From positions 1 through 20,071 of IMG/VR virus record IMGVR_UViG_3300021368_001152: a stretch of DNA of 20,071 bases; one strand, written 5' to 3'. The DNA is from a virus. A program made the translations under genes and the position numbers. Positions 1 through 6,341 of the stretch are shown piece after piece; positions within the stretch are counted from its first letter, which is position 1, and each line of letters begins with the position of its first letter. Under the pieces are notes generated by a model that worked only from the letters and a program-made list of their open reading frames with translations, did not search any database and had not been told where the DNA came from.

Positions 1-30
1 TGACGCCTGACTAAAAATTCGTTATACTAT
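1..30 (+). promoter_or_regulatory. sigma70-like promoter of gp32 (cut by window start)
   Basis: TATACT at 23-28 resembles a -10 hexamer. The first bases, TGACG, would complete a TTGACG -35 box if the base just before the window is T, and that would give a 17-base spacer. This fits a host-sigma70-type early or middle phage promoter for gp32, with transcription starting near 35. The -35 box is only partly visible, so the call is tentative. Confidence 0.5.
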
Positions 31-60
31 CCAAGTAAATCCCCCAAATCCAAACAATCC

Positions 61-67
61 GAGGAAA
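61..67 (+). promoter_or_regulatory. ribosome binding site of gp32
   Basis: GAGGAAA lies five bases before the ATG at 73. It is the clearest Shine-Dalgarno sequence in the window; most tail genes here have weak or no such site and seem to depend on overlapping stop/start codons. It fixes the gp32 start and fits high expression. Confidence 0.7.
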
Positions 68-72
68 TCTAA

Positions 73-990
73 ATGTCTTTCGCTGATCTTAAAAAGCAAT
101 CCAAACTGGGATCCCTGACCGCCAAACTGGTCAAGGAAGTTGAGAAGATGAACAACTCTGGTTCTTCAGGCGATGAGCGTCTGTGGAAACTGGAATGTGA
201 TAAAGGCGGCAACGGTTATGCCGTTATCCGTTTTCTCCCTGCTCCAAATGGTGAAGATCTGCCTTTCGTTAAACTGTACTCCCACGCCTTCCAAGGTCCT
301 GGTGGTTGGTACATTGAAAACTCCCTGACCACTCTGGGTCAGAAGGATCCTGTGTCTGAACTGAACACGATGCTGTGGAACAACGGCACCGATGCAGGCA
401 AGGAAACTGCCCGTAAGCAAAAGCGCAAGCTGACTTACATGGCAAACATCTATGTTGTTAAGGACCCTGCTAATCCTCAAAACGAGGGTGGTGTATTCCT
501 TTACAAGTTCGGTAAGAAGATCTTCGACAAACTCACTGCTGCTATGCAACCCGAGTTTGAAGATGAGGAAGCAATCGATCCGTTCGACTTCTGGCAAGGT
601 GCCAACTTCAAACTGAAAGCAAAGAATGTTGCTGGTTATCGCAACTATGACTCTTCTGAGTTCGCTGCACAGTCTGCCCTCCTGGACGACGATGATGCAA
701 TGGAAGCACTCTGGAAGAAGGAATACTCTCTTGCTGAACTGGTCGCTGCTGATCAGTTCAAGGACTACGAGACCCTGAAGAAGCGTCTTGATTATGTCCT
801 GGGCAACAAGGGCACTCCTAAGTTCCAAGACCAAGAAACTCTTGAGGAAGAGGAAGATTTCCGTCAGCAGAGTTCTGCTCCTGTCCCTCAATCGGTCAAG
901 GAAGAACTTGATACTCTCACTCCTAAGTCTAAGGTGAGTGACGATGATGACGATGCTCTGTCATACTTTGCCAAACTGGCAGAAGACTGA
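73..990 (+). CDS. 32: gp32 single-stranded DNA-binding protein
   Basis: This is the T4 gp32 homologue, which coats single-stranded DNA cooperatively in phage replication, recombination and repair. At 305 residues it matches T4 gp32 (301). A basic, Ser/Thr-containing N-terminus (KKQSKLGSLTAK) corresponds to the cooperativity domain. The core follows T4 through NGYAVIRFLP, HAFQGPGGWYIE, ANIYVVKDP, NEGGVFLYKFGKKI and FWQGANFKLK (about residues 38-185). The C-terminus is acidic (SDDDDDALSYFAKLAED), the part that contacts other replication proteins in T4. His71 aligns with T4 zinc ligand His64, but the three Cys ligands (T4 77, 87, 90) align with Ser84, Val94 and Leu97; the only Cys is Cys42. Many codons end in C, unlike the tail genes, which suits a highly expressed early gene. 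The gene has its own promoter and terminator. Confidence 0.96.
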   Translation: MSFADLKKQSKLGSLTAKLVKEVEKMNNSGSSGDERLWKLECDKGGNGYAVIRFLPAPNGEDLPFVKLYSHAFQGPGGWYIENSLTTLGQKDPVSELNTMLWNNGTDAGKETARKQKRKLTYMANIYVVKDPANPQNEGGVFLYKFGKKIFDKLTAAMQPEFEDEEAIDPFDFWQGANFKLKAKNVAGYRNYDSSEFAAQSALLDDDDAMEALWKKEYSLAELVAADQFKDYETLKKRLDYVLGNKGTPKFQDQETLEEEEDFRQQSSAPVPQSVKEELDTLTPKSKVSDDDDDALSYFAKLAED

Positions 991-996
991 TACAGC

Positions 997-1023
997 AAAG
1001 GGGGTCTTTCGACCCCCTTTTTT
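997..1023. terminator. hairpin terminator between convergent gp32 and gp53
   Basis: A perfect 10-base-pair stem, AAAGGGGGTC (997-1006) with GACCCCCTTT (1011-1020), closes a TTTC loop and is followed by a T run (1018-1023). This is a strong intrinsic terminator for gp32. The minus-strand gp53 stop codon is at 1022-1024, so the same hairpin also sits right after gp53 and is followed there by only three U residues. It may work in both directions but should be weaker leftward. Confidence 0.92.
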
Positions 1024-1672
1024 AGTCTGGAGATGTATTTCTAGTATTAGTAGTTCTTGCTGTATTAGTGTTTATGTATTCTGAAGATTTGTCGTAGATT
1101 ACTTGGTCTCTCATATCTTCTACAAACTGAGTGAGATATGTATCTTTCAGAACATAAATTTGTCTCTTCTCATTATTCAGTCTGATTTCATAGTCGTAGT
1201 TAGAAACTGATGTAACTGGATTTAAATTAGACAATGGTTGACTTGGATTTGGTATTGTAAAATCAGAATCAACAATCTGACCCTTTGGTAGAATAAGTCT
1301 TCCAGAAGAATCTTTTACTTCAGTGGTCTCATAAAAACGAACATCATATAATGTTGTTCCATACTTATCATCCGCATAGTTATATAATTCGCCATCAGAT
1401 AGGGGCCATTGGTCTCTAACATTAATAATATTTGCAGTCATCATAACAACCCAATCTAGACCAGAATCTCCATAGAGTTTATCTGCTACAGTATCAGGTC
1501 TTTCTCCTTGTTGAATTTGATACTTATCAAATATGGTGAATACATTCTGAAGGTCGTCGCGTAGTTTAGTTCTCCTGAAGAGATTTTTGACTAGAACATA
1601 ATCTTTTGAAGAAGTTCTATCACTAGACTGAGATTGATAGTATAGGTTTGGTAGTTCTCTGAAATAGGTCAT
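1022..1672 (-). CDS. 53: gp53 baseplate wedge protein
   Basis: The 216-residue protein matches the T4 gp53 baseplate wedge subunit (196 residues in T4), which joins wedges round the hub during baseplate assembly. The recognisable core is at about residues 45-105: FDKYQIQQGERPDTVADKLYG, then GLDWVVMMTANIINV and DQWPLSDGELYNY, which correspond to the LysM-like part of gp53 where T4 has YGNPQLYWVLLM. The start ATG (complement of 1670-1672) is one base from the stop of the upstream gp48-like gene, so the two are likely co-transcribed from the promoter before gp4. Its 3' end meets the gp32 terminator. Confidence 0.85.
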   Translation of the reverse strand: MTYFRELPNLYYQSQSSDRTSSKDYVLVKNLFRRTKLRDDLQNVFTIFDKYQIQQGERPDTVADKLYGDSGLDWVVMMTANIINVRDQWPLSDGELYNYADDKYGTTLYDVRFYETTEVKDSSGRLILPKGQIVDSDFTIPNPSQPLSNLNPVTSVSNYDYEIRLNNEKRQIYVLKDTYLTQFVEDMRDQVIYDKSSEYINTNTARTTNTRNTSPD

Positions 1673-1673
1673 T

Positions 1674-2543
1674 TTAGTATCCTACACCTCCACTAGCGTT
1701 ATCGTAATCATCCTTGTAAATTGGATTGAGTTCTTTAAACTCTAATCTTGCATTCATATGTGTAGGTGTTCCATCATGGAAGGTTGAATACCTATTTGAA
1801 GCAGTATAGTTAACACTAATGTTAGTCATCGCCATAGGCAAGAATTTATTCAAGAAAGGATGTGGTCTATTTCCTTTCATATACTGAAGTTGAAAAATAT
1901 ATGGTGCCTTAATGAATAATCCATTTTGAGATTTCTCTGGAACCATAGATTTCTTCAGAGTTCTGATAATCTGTTTCACTTCCTCTGCTTCTTTTAGGTT
2001 TCTTGGGAAAAACTCAAAGGCAAATGAAAAGTTTCTCAGGTTAACACCGTTGAACAGCAGTTCTAAGTTTGGGTTGAGAACCTGACCAGTTGCTCTGGAG
2101 ATTGCTTGATTAACATTTACATTTCCACCGATTGCTTTTCCAATAAGTCCTGCTACCAATCCATCTTGTTGAGATTTATCTATTTGAGATATTGCTGACG
2201 AAGCATTTGCTATTTGTGCCTCTACTTCAGTTACAACACCTCCGGCGCCGTCCCTGCCTGCTTTAACAATACTTACTCCTGCATTTAATGCAAATGCCTC
2301 AAGAGGGTTTAAACTACCATCTGTCCAGTCTACTGGTAGAGTGTCTTGTATATTTCTTGGTATTGGTAATATAATTTGATGCAGAGCATTTTTTAGACTA
2401 TTTCTTTGACTCGCTGTTGGACCCGAAAGAAGATCCCCGCTTTGAGTATCACTTTCACTTTTAGGTACATACTCAGAAATGAAGATCTTCAGATAATCTG
2501 ATTCGTCTGTGAGACGCTCTTTTGGATATCTTAAACTAGTCAT
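1674..2543 (-). CDS. 48: gp48-like baseplate tail tube cap protein
   Basis: This 289-residue protein is probably the homologue of T4 gp48, the cap that sits on the hub and starts the tail tube. The N-terminus (SDYLKIFISEYVPKS, then LPIPRNIQDT) describes a membrane-free structural protein; the middle (about 85-165) is Ala/Gly/Gln-rich. The C-terminal half, with LLFNGVNLRNFSFAFEFFPRN and later PFLNKFLPMAMTNISVNYT and MNARLEFKELNPI, has the look of a tube-type beta-sandwich as in gp19, gp48 and gp54. It lies between gp53 and the 138-residue gene; its start directly follows the upstream stop (TAGATG on the minus strand). T4 gp48 is longer (364) and similarity is low, so gp54 identity cannot be excluded. 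Confidence 0.65.
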   Translation of the reverse strand: MTSLRYPKERLTDESDYLKIFISEYVPKSESDTQSGDLLSGPTASQRNSLKNALHQIILPIPRNIQDTLPVDWTDGSLNPLEAFALNAGVSIVKAGRDGAGGVVTEVEAQIANASSAISQIDKSQQDGLVAGLIGKAIGGNVNVNQAISRATGQVLNPNLELLFNGVNLRNFSFAFEFFPRNLKEAEEVKQIIRTLKKSMVPEKSQNGLFIKAPYIFQLQYMKGNRPHPFLNKFLPMAMTNISVNYTASNRYSTFHDGTPTHMNARLEFKELNPIYKDDYDNASGGVGY

Positions 2544-2960
2544 CTAACTGTTCGTTTGGTAATAGGCAGTTGGAAGTTCCATAGCATCACTCACTTCCGA
2601 TTGATAAATCTCATAAAGACTGCTCACTATTTCTGGATATGTGTATCTCCGAGAATCATTCCAGTGGAGATTTATACCAGTAAAACCATCACGACTTAAA
2701 CTAGAAATACGAACTAATGGATGTTGATCGTATCGAAGTCCAGGAGTTTTTGCGTTATATATGTATGTATAGTATTTATCAGGTTCTGGGAGACCTTGGA
2801 GAGGTTCTAGTGCCTCCATCAATGATTTCATTACATCTGTGGGAGTTATCTTCGTTCCTTTGCCCAAACTATCAACAACGCCACGAATCCTATTGACGTT
2901 TGCGTCAGTATCTGTAGGTCTAGATGCTGCTTTTCTTTGTTTTAGGGTCTTCCTTGGCAT
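2544..2960 (-). CDS. conserved-looking hypothetical protein between gp4 and gp48
   Basis: I do not recognise a characterised family with confidence. The 138-residue protein has a basic N-terminus (PRKTLKQRKAASR), a helical stretch with THR-to-LEU character (TPTDVMKSLMEALEPL, about 39-54), and a beta-rich part with YYTYIYNAKTPGLRYDQHPLV, DGFTGINLHWNDSRRYTY and a helical tail (SSLYEIYQSEVSDAM). The segment with YDQHPLV followed by GFxGINLHW resembles, from memory, a small domain found in assorted myovirus virion or hypothetical proteins; this is a weak impression. There is no signal peptide or membrane helix. Its ATG overlaps the gp4 stop by one base and it abuts gp48, so it is in the morphogenesis operon. 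A head-completion or tail-assembly role is inferred from place only. Confidence 0.8.
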   Translation of the reverse strand: MPRKTLKQRKAASRPTDTDANVNRIRGVVDSLGKGTKITPTDVMKSLMEALEPLQGLPEPDKYYTYIYNAKTPGLRYDQHPLVRISSLSRDGFTGINLHWNDSRRYTYPEIVSSLYEIYQSEVSDAMELPTAYYQTNS

Positions 2961-3400
2961 TACTTCTTAATCCCTAGTTCTTTTTCAGTGAATACCTTAA
3001 ACACATAACCACGATCTAGACACCATTCATTTGCTGCTCTCCACTTTGCCTGGTTCTTAGCATACTCAAATGCCTCACGCAAATATCCTTTTGTCTGTCT
3101 TTTGGGTTTTGCTGGGGGGGAGCACTGATGCTTTGGTTTGATTTCGATGATCATTTTCTTGATGCGTCCAGTAGATTCTCTGACCTTAATATAAAAGTCT
3201 GGGAAGTATCTATGAACCCTATTATCCACAGGAGAAATATATGGGACGATGATTTCTTCACTGCCCCATTCAAGAATGTTCTCGTTTATATCGCAATAAA
3301 CCATAAACTTGCGCTCCCATAGGGAACGATAGATGATATTGGTCGGATCCCCTTTATACTTTCTAGGATAAGACGGTGAATATTTTCCCTTATATGCCAT
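2960..3400 (-). CDS. 4: gp4 head completion protein
   Basis: At 146 residues this is a clear match to T4 gp4 (about 150), needed to finish the DNA-filled head before tail attachment. KYKGDPTNIIYRSLWERKFM (about 14-33) is nearly the T4 sequence, followed by ILEWGSEEIIVPY. The family is related to TnsA-type nucleases, and the PD-(D/E)xK-like residues are visible: Glu29 in WERKF, Asp68 in FPDFYI, and Glu86/Lys88 in IIEIKPK. Whether it cuts DNA is not shown here. It is the first gene of the leftward operon (gp4, 138-residue protein, gp48, gp53), 29 bases from a CTAAATAC late-type motif. The plus strand has seven G at 3114-3120 (seven C in the gene, within Ser-Pro-Pro codons), a possible site of slippage or sequencing error, though the frame is intact. 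Confidence 0.93.
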   Translation of the reverse strand: MAYKGKYSPSYPRKYKGDPTNIIYRSLWERKFMVYCDINENILEWGSEEIIVPYISPVDNRVHRYFPDFYIKVRESTGRIKKMIIEIKPKHQCSPPAKPKRQTKGYLREAFEYAKNQAKWRAANEWCLDRGYVFKVFTEKELGIKK

Positions 3401-3408
3401 CTAAATAA
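3401..3408 (+). promoter_or_regulatory. T4-type late promoter motif for the rightward tail operon
   Basis: CTAAATAA is close to the T4 late -10 sequence TATAAATA and stands 31 bases before the GTG start at 3439. An almost identical octamer occurs in the opposite direction in the same gap and another before gp26. Late transcription in T4 relatives uses a phage sigma (gp55) at such sites. No -35 box is required or seen. Confidence 0.55.
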
Positions 3409-3429
3409 TAATAACAAGCACCATATTAG

Positions 3430-3437
3430 GTATTTAG
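3430..3437 (-). promoter_or_regulatory. T4-type late promoter motif for the leftward gp4 operon
   Basis: On the minus strand this reads CTAAATAC, seven of eight bases equal to the plus-strand motif at 3401-3408, and it stands 29 bases before the gp4 ATG. The two form an inverted repeat (CTAAATA ... TATTTAG) that faces inward, so each transcript would run over the other promoter. Confidence 0.55.
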
Positions 3438-3438
3438 A

Positions 3439-4089
3439 GTGGTCAGACCCCGTAAAATATCAGATTTCAAACCTACATTAACCAATCTCGCTCAGACATC
3501 TCACTATCAAGTGATATTTGGTGGATTGCCTTTACCTTTGAGGCAACACCTTAGGGTAAGGGATGTTGATAATAGGTTTATGACCGAGACTGTTGGTTTA
3601 CTTTGCAATAGTGCTCTCCTGCCTGGTAGCAGACTTGCTACTGCTGATATCATGGACAACCATATGGGTGTCAATGAGCGGATGGCATACTCTAGAATGT
3701 ATTCTGAGATAAGACTAGAGTTCTATGTTGATAATGAATATCAGACGATGAAGTTCCTTGAGCACTGGATGGAGTTCATTGCTAACGGATCAACTAGTAC
3801 AAGTAATCGCCAGTCAAATAAGGATTATTATGTCAGGATGGAGTATCCTGAAGATTATAAGTGCGATGAAACAAAGATTATAAAGTTTGACAGAGACTAT
3901 GATAATGAGATAGAATATAAGTTTATTGGATTGTTTCCCATAGACCTTTCATCTACTCAGGTTACTTATGAAGGATCTCAAATTCTGAAGGCATCTGCTA
4001 CATTCAGTTTCGACAGATACTTGATGGGCAAGTACGATAGCTACTCAGTAAATAGAGGTACTTTTGGAAATATAATAAACCCCTTCTAA
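3439..4089 (+). CDS. 54: gp54-like baseplate tail tube initiator (gp19/gp54 tube fold)
   Basis: The 216-residue protein has the pattern of the T4 tube family (gp19, gp48, gp54). After TLTNLAQTSHYQVIFGGLP comes the strand-turn LLPGSRLATADI, comparable to the MPENRLGYE or LPAGIVEKI turn of gp54 and gp19, then EIRLEFYVDNEYQTMKFLEH, like the gp54 strand and helix, and a last strand FIGLFPIDLSSTQVTYEGSQ, comparable to FGGCIPVAVSSPELSYED in gp54. gp54 starts tube polymerisation on the baseplate, and I prefer it because the gene is in a baseplate cluster; the tube protein gp19 is about the same length and is the alternative. The start is GTG, since no in-frame ATG lies upstream; the Shine-Dalgarno is weak (AGG at 3428-3430). 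A late promoter motif precedes it. Confidence 0.7.
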   Translation: MVRPRKISDFKPTLTNLAQTSHYQVIFGGLPLPLRQHLRVRDVDNRFMTETVGLLCNSALLPGSRLATADIMDNHMGVNERMAYSRMYSEIRLEFYVDNEYQTMKFLEHWMEFIANGSTSTSNRQSNKDYYVRMEYPEDYKCDETKIIKFDRDYDNEIEYKFIGLFPIDLSSTQVTYEGSQILKASATFSFDRYLMGKYDSYSVNRGTFGNIINPF

Positions 4090-4093
4090 ATAA
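4086..4093 (+). promoter_or_regulatory. T4-type late promoter motif before gp26
   Basis: CTAAATAA, identical to the octamer at 3401-3408, overlaps the stop codon of the gp54-like gene and stands 19 bases before the gp26 ATG. This would give a very short leader. It may add a second late start for the chaperone and tape-measure genes. Repeated use of the same octamer at gene starts supports it. Confidence 0.5.
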
Positions 4094-4112
4094 TCATACT
4101 GAATAACATATC

Positions 4113-4829
4113 ATGCCTTTACCAAAGATTTCGACTCCGACTTATGAGTTGACGTTGCCTTCGACTAAGAAGAAAATCAAATACAGACCCTTTCTAGTTC
4201 GTGAAGAAAAGGTTCTTATCATCGCTATGGAAAGTCAAGATGAGAAGCAGATTGCTACGGCAGTCAAAGATGTAATCAAGAACTGTATTATCACTCGTGG
4301 TGTAAAAGTAGACGACCTTTCTACTTTTGATATTGAGTACCTCTTCCTTAATATCAGAGGTAAGTCTGTCGGCGAAGAAATTGAAGTTCTTGTAACTTGT
4401 CCTGATGATGGTGAGACACAGGTTCCTACTGTGATTAATCTTGATGATATTAAAGTCATTACTTCAAAGGATCATAATAGAGATATTGTCTTAGATGATG
4501 AACTCACACTTAGGATGAAGTATCCTTCTATGAGTGAGTTTGTAAAGAATAACTTTAGTGGTGGTGAGATTTCTGTTGAAGATACATTTGATGTTATTTC
4601 TGCTTGTGTAGAGCAAGTCTTTAGTGAAGAAGAATCCTGGACTACTGCTGATTGCAGTAAAAAAGAAATGTCCGAGTTCCTTGAGCAGTTGAGTTCTAAG
4701 CAATTCAAGGAGATTGAGAAGTTCTTTGAGACGATGCCTAAACTTTCTCATACAGTAAAGGTCAAAAATCCTAACACAGGTGTAGAGAATAAAATCGTTC
4801 TGGAAGGACTAAGCTCTTTTTTCGCGTAA
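4113..4829 (+). CDS. 26: gp26-like baseplate hub / tape-measure chaperone (frameshift 0-frame product)
   Basis: This 238-residue protein matches the T4 gp26 hub assembly protein family (208 residues in T4). The typical opening is PLPKISTPTYELTLPSTKKK and YRPFLVREEKVLIIAMESQD, followed by AVKDVIKNCI, FDIEYLFLNIRGKSVGE and a CPDDGE strand (residues about 2-110). The C-terminal half is helical (FVKNNF, EFLEQLSSKQFKEIEKFFETM). The family is related to phage Mu gp41-type chaperones that hold the tape measure during tail assembly. Just before the stop, codons TTT TTC form a U UUU UUC slippery heptamer (4817-4823) followed by a hairpin, so a share of ribosomes should shift to -1 and make a product of about 300 residues that includes the next ORF. 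No Shine-Dalgarno is evident. Confidence 0.82.
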   Translation: MPLPKISTPTYELTLPSTKKKIKYRPFLVREEKVLIIAMESQDEKQIATAVKDVIKNCIITRGVKVDDLSTFDIEYLFLNIRGKSVGEEIEVLVTCPDDGETQVPTVINLDDIKVITSKDHNRDIVLDDELTLRMKYPSMSEFVKNNFSGGEISVEDTFDVISACVEQVFSEEESWTTADCSKKEMSEFLEQLSSKQFKEIEKFFETMPKLSHTVKVKNPNTGVENKIVLEGLSSFFA

Positions 4830-4860
4830 GTATGGCTCATGAGGATCTTGAGTCATACTT
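4817..4860 (+). promoter_or_regulatory. programmed -1 ribosomal frameshift signal, gp26 to gp51-like ORF
   Basis: The slippery heptamer T TTT TTC (4817-4823) is exactly in gp26 frame (TTT at 4818, TTC at 4821). Four bases later a stem of 12 pairs begins: AAGTATGGCTCA (4828-4839) with TGAGTCATACTT (4849-4860), with one G-U pair and a nine-base loop. The -1 frame is open from the heptamer through CGC GTA AGT into the ATG at 4832 and on to 5014. The stem covers that ATG and the gp26 stop codon, and no Shine-Dalgarno precedes the ATG, so direct initiation looks poor. The predicted fusion is gp26 residues 1-237, then Arg-Val-Ser, then the 60-residue ORF. Confidence 0.85.
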
Positions 4861-5014
4861 TAAGACAAATTTTGCCCTGATACAGCACCATAAATACTCA
4901 TTAACAGAGCTTGAAAACATGATTCCGTGGGAGAGAGAAGTATATGTATCACTCCTACAACAATATATTGAAGAAGAGAATCTGAAAGCACAACAATCTG
5001 GATTAAATGGCTGA
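4832..5014 (+). CDS. 51: gp51-like chaperone C-terminal part, likely made by frameshift from gp26
   Basis: The 60-codon ORF has YFKTNFALIQHHKYSLTELE, MIPWEREVYVSLL and EEENLKAQQSG. It looks helical, as expected for the second frame of tape-measure chaperone pairs (lambda G/GT, Mu 41). Cyanophage relatives are often named gp51, baseplate hub assembly catalyst; T4 gp51 itself is much longer (249), so the name is loose. It is in the -1 frame relative to gp26, its ATG lies inside a 12-pair stem and has no Shine-Dalgarno, so I infer it is translated mainly as the C-terminus of a fusion of about 300 residues. It overlaps the next gene by eight bases. Confidence 0.72.
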   Translation: MAHEDLESYFKTNFALIQHHKYSLTELENMIPWEREVYVSLLQQYIEEENLKAQQSGLNG

Positions 5015-6341
5015 GTTTTCGTCCCCAATATTAGGAATGCAGGTTAGAAGGAATGTAATTCCTGCTAACCCTATTTTGGGGCGTCCAGAGCAAGTGTTTG
5101 GGGGTGGTCCAGATCCTCAGACCGCGATGGCGATAGCACAGAATAGAAATGCTATTAATAACTTAAGTGTAAATCTTGATGCTATTGCAGCTCAGATGAG
5201 TGTTGTTAGTCAATCACTCAATGTGATATCAATGCAAATAAATCAATCAAGTTTGATTGAAGAGAGACAGGCAAGAGAGAAAGAAAAACAAGAAAGAATA
5301 TTAGCAGAACAAGCACTAAGAGAAGGAAAAGAAAGTTTAGTAGAAAGAAAAATACAAAATGCCCTGGTAACACCCTTGCAGAAGATTGCTGCTAAAGCGC
5401 AAGGTCCTTTAGCAAATCTAGGTAATTTCTTTATGGTATTACTTGGTGGTGCTCTGGGTATGAAAATAATATCTACAATAGAAAAATTATCGGAAGATGG
5501 TGAACTTTCGATGGGAAATCTGTTTGATGAGATTAAAACGGATTTAGCAATTGCTGGTGGTATTCTTATTGGGTTAAGTGGAGGATTTTCACTTGTCCTA
5601 GGTACAATAACAAGTCTAGTTGGAAAACTAGGGAGTTTTCTTCTTCGCAATTTATTTCTAAGACCAATCAGACTTGTTTTTGATATTGCGAAAGGAATAT
5701 TGAGTGGGTTGAAAAATCAACTTGGTCGCCTTGTGGGAATAAGACCATCAGTTCCCGCACCTGCGGGTGGTGCTCGTGGTGTAAAACCTGGAAGACCTGG
5801 TGCTGGAATAAAAGCTATTGGTCCTGGAGGTATGGCTGTCGCTGCTCTTGTAGATATAGGATTTGGTGGTGAGTTTGATGATGCTATTGTAAGAGCTGTT
5901 GGTGGATCTGCTGGAGCATTTATTGGTGCCAAATCAGGTGCTATAGCGGGTGCTGTTTTTGGTCCAAAGGGTGCCGCTATTGGTGCATTCCTTGGTGGAA
6001 TCGCTGGTTTCATGGGAGGATCTAGCGCAGCGGATTATCTGTACAAAGAGACTGGATTAGATGATGCGATTGATTTTGATTATACCTTAAAAGATGTAGG
6101 ACTTCCTGATATTCCAAGTCTATTCCAATCTACGAAGAAAGAACGAAATCTAGGACAAGAAGAAGGAACTGCTTCAAGTGTTAATATTATTAATGTTGGT
6201 GGAGGAGGTGAATCTCAAGTACCAGAGATAAATGTTCCTGGTGAAAGCGCTAATAATCTTCCTAATGTGATAAGCACCAATTTTGATAATCCTTATTTGA
6301 TCAATTCATTTGTTCAGTATAATGTTGGGAGTATCGCCTGA
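5007..6341 (+). CDS. tape-measure-like tail protein (first of a pair)
   Basis: The 444-residue protein has no enzymatic motif. It begins with a Pro/Gly-rich stretch (1-38), followed by a long heptad-like helix rich in Gln, Glu and Arg (about 42-125; VSQSLNVISMQINQS, EERQAREKEKQERILAEQAL), hydrophobic helices (FFMVLLGGALGMKIISTIEK at 141-160; about 180-205), and a small-residue Gly/Ala segment with GxxxG-type spacing (about 295-340). Position directly after the frameshifted chaperone is the usual place for the tape measure (gp29 in T4), which fills the tail tube and sets its length. I infer this from place and composition, not from clear gp29 sequence identity. The KIIS-IEKL motif and the C-terminal pattern recur in the next gene. 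The stop overlaps the next start by one base (TGATG). Confidence 0.55.
   Translation: MAEFSSPILGMQVRRNVIPANPILGRPEQVFGGGPDPQTAMAIAQNRNAINNLSVNLDAIAAQMSVVSQSLNVISMQINQSSLIEERQAREKEKQERILAEQALREGKESLVERKIQNALVTPLQKIAAKAQGPLANLGNFFMVLLGGALGMKIISTIEKLSEDGELSMGNLFDEIKTDLAIAGGILIGLSGGFSLVLGTITSLVGKLGSFLLRNLFLRPIRLVFDIAKGILSGLKNQLGRLVGIRPSVPAPAGGARGVKPGRPGAGIKAIGPGGMAVAALVDIGFGGEFDDAIVRAVGGSAGAFIGAKSGAIAGAVFGPKGAAIGAFLGGIAGFMGGSSAADYLYKETGLDDAIDFDYTLKDVGLPDIPSLFQSTKKERNLGQEEGTASSVNIINVGGGGESQVPEINVPGESANNLPNVISTNFDNPYLINSFVQYNVGSIA

Noticed and set aside
166-891. 241-codon open frame antisense to gp32
   Set aside because: It lies wholly inside a certain gp32 gene on the other strand, has low-complexity Leu/Ile-rich sequence and no ribosome binding site; it is a shadow caused by gp32 codon bias.
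3114-3120. Seven-base homopolymer as evidence of a gp4 frameshift or pseudogene
   Set aside because: The gp4 frame is intact on both sides and matches the T4 family in length, so no disruption is present.
4888-4895. CATAAATA as a late promoter inside the gp51-like ORF, and similar hits near 11165 and 14928
   Set aside because: They lie inside coding sequence, more than 100 bases from the next start, and differ from the CTAAATA form found at the gene borders; chance matches are expected in AT-rich DNA.
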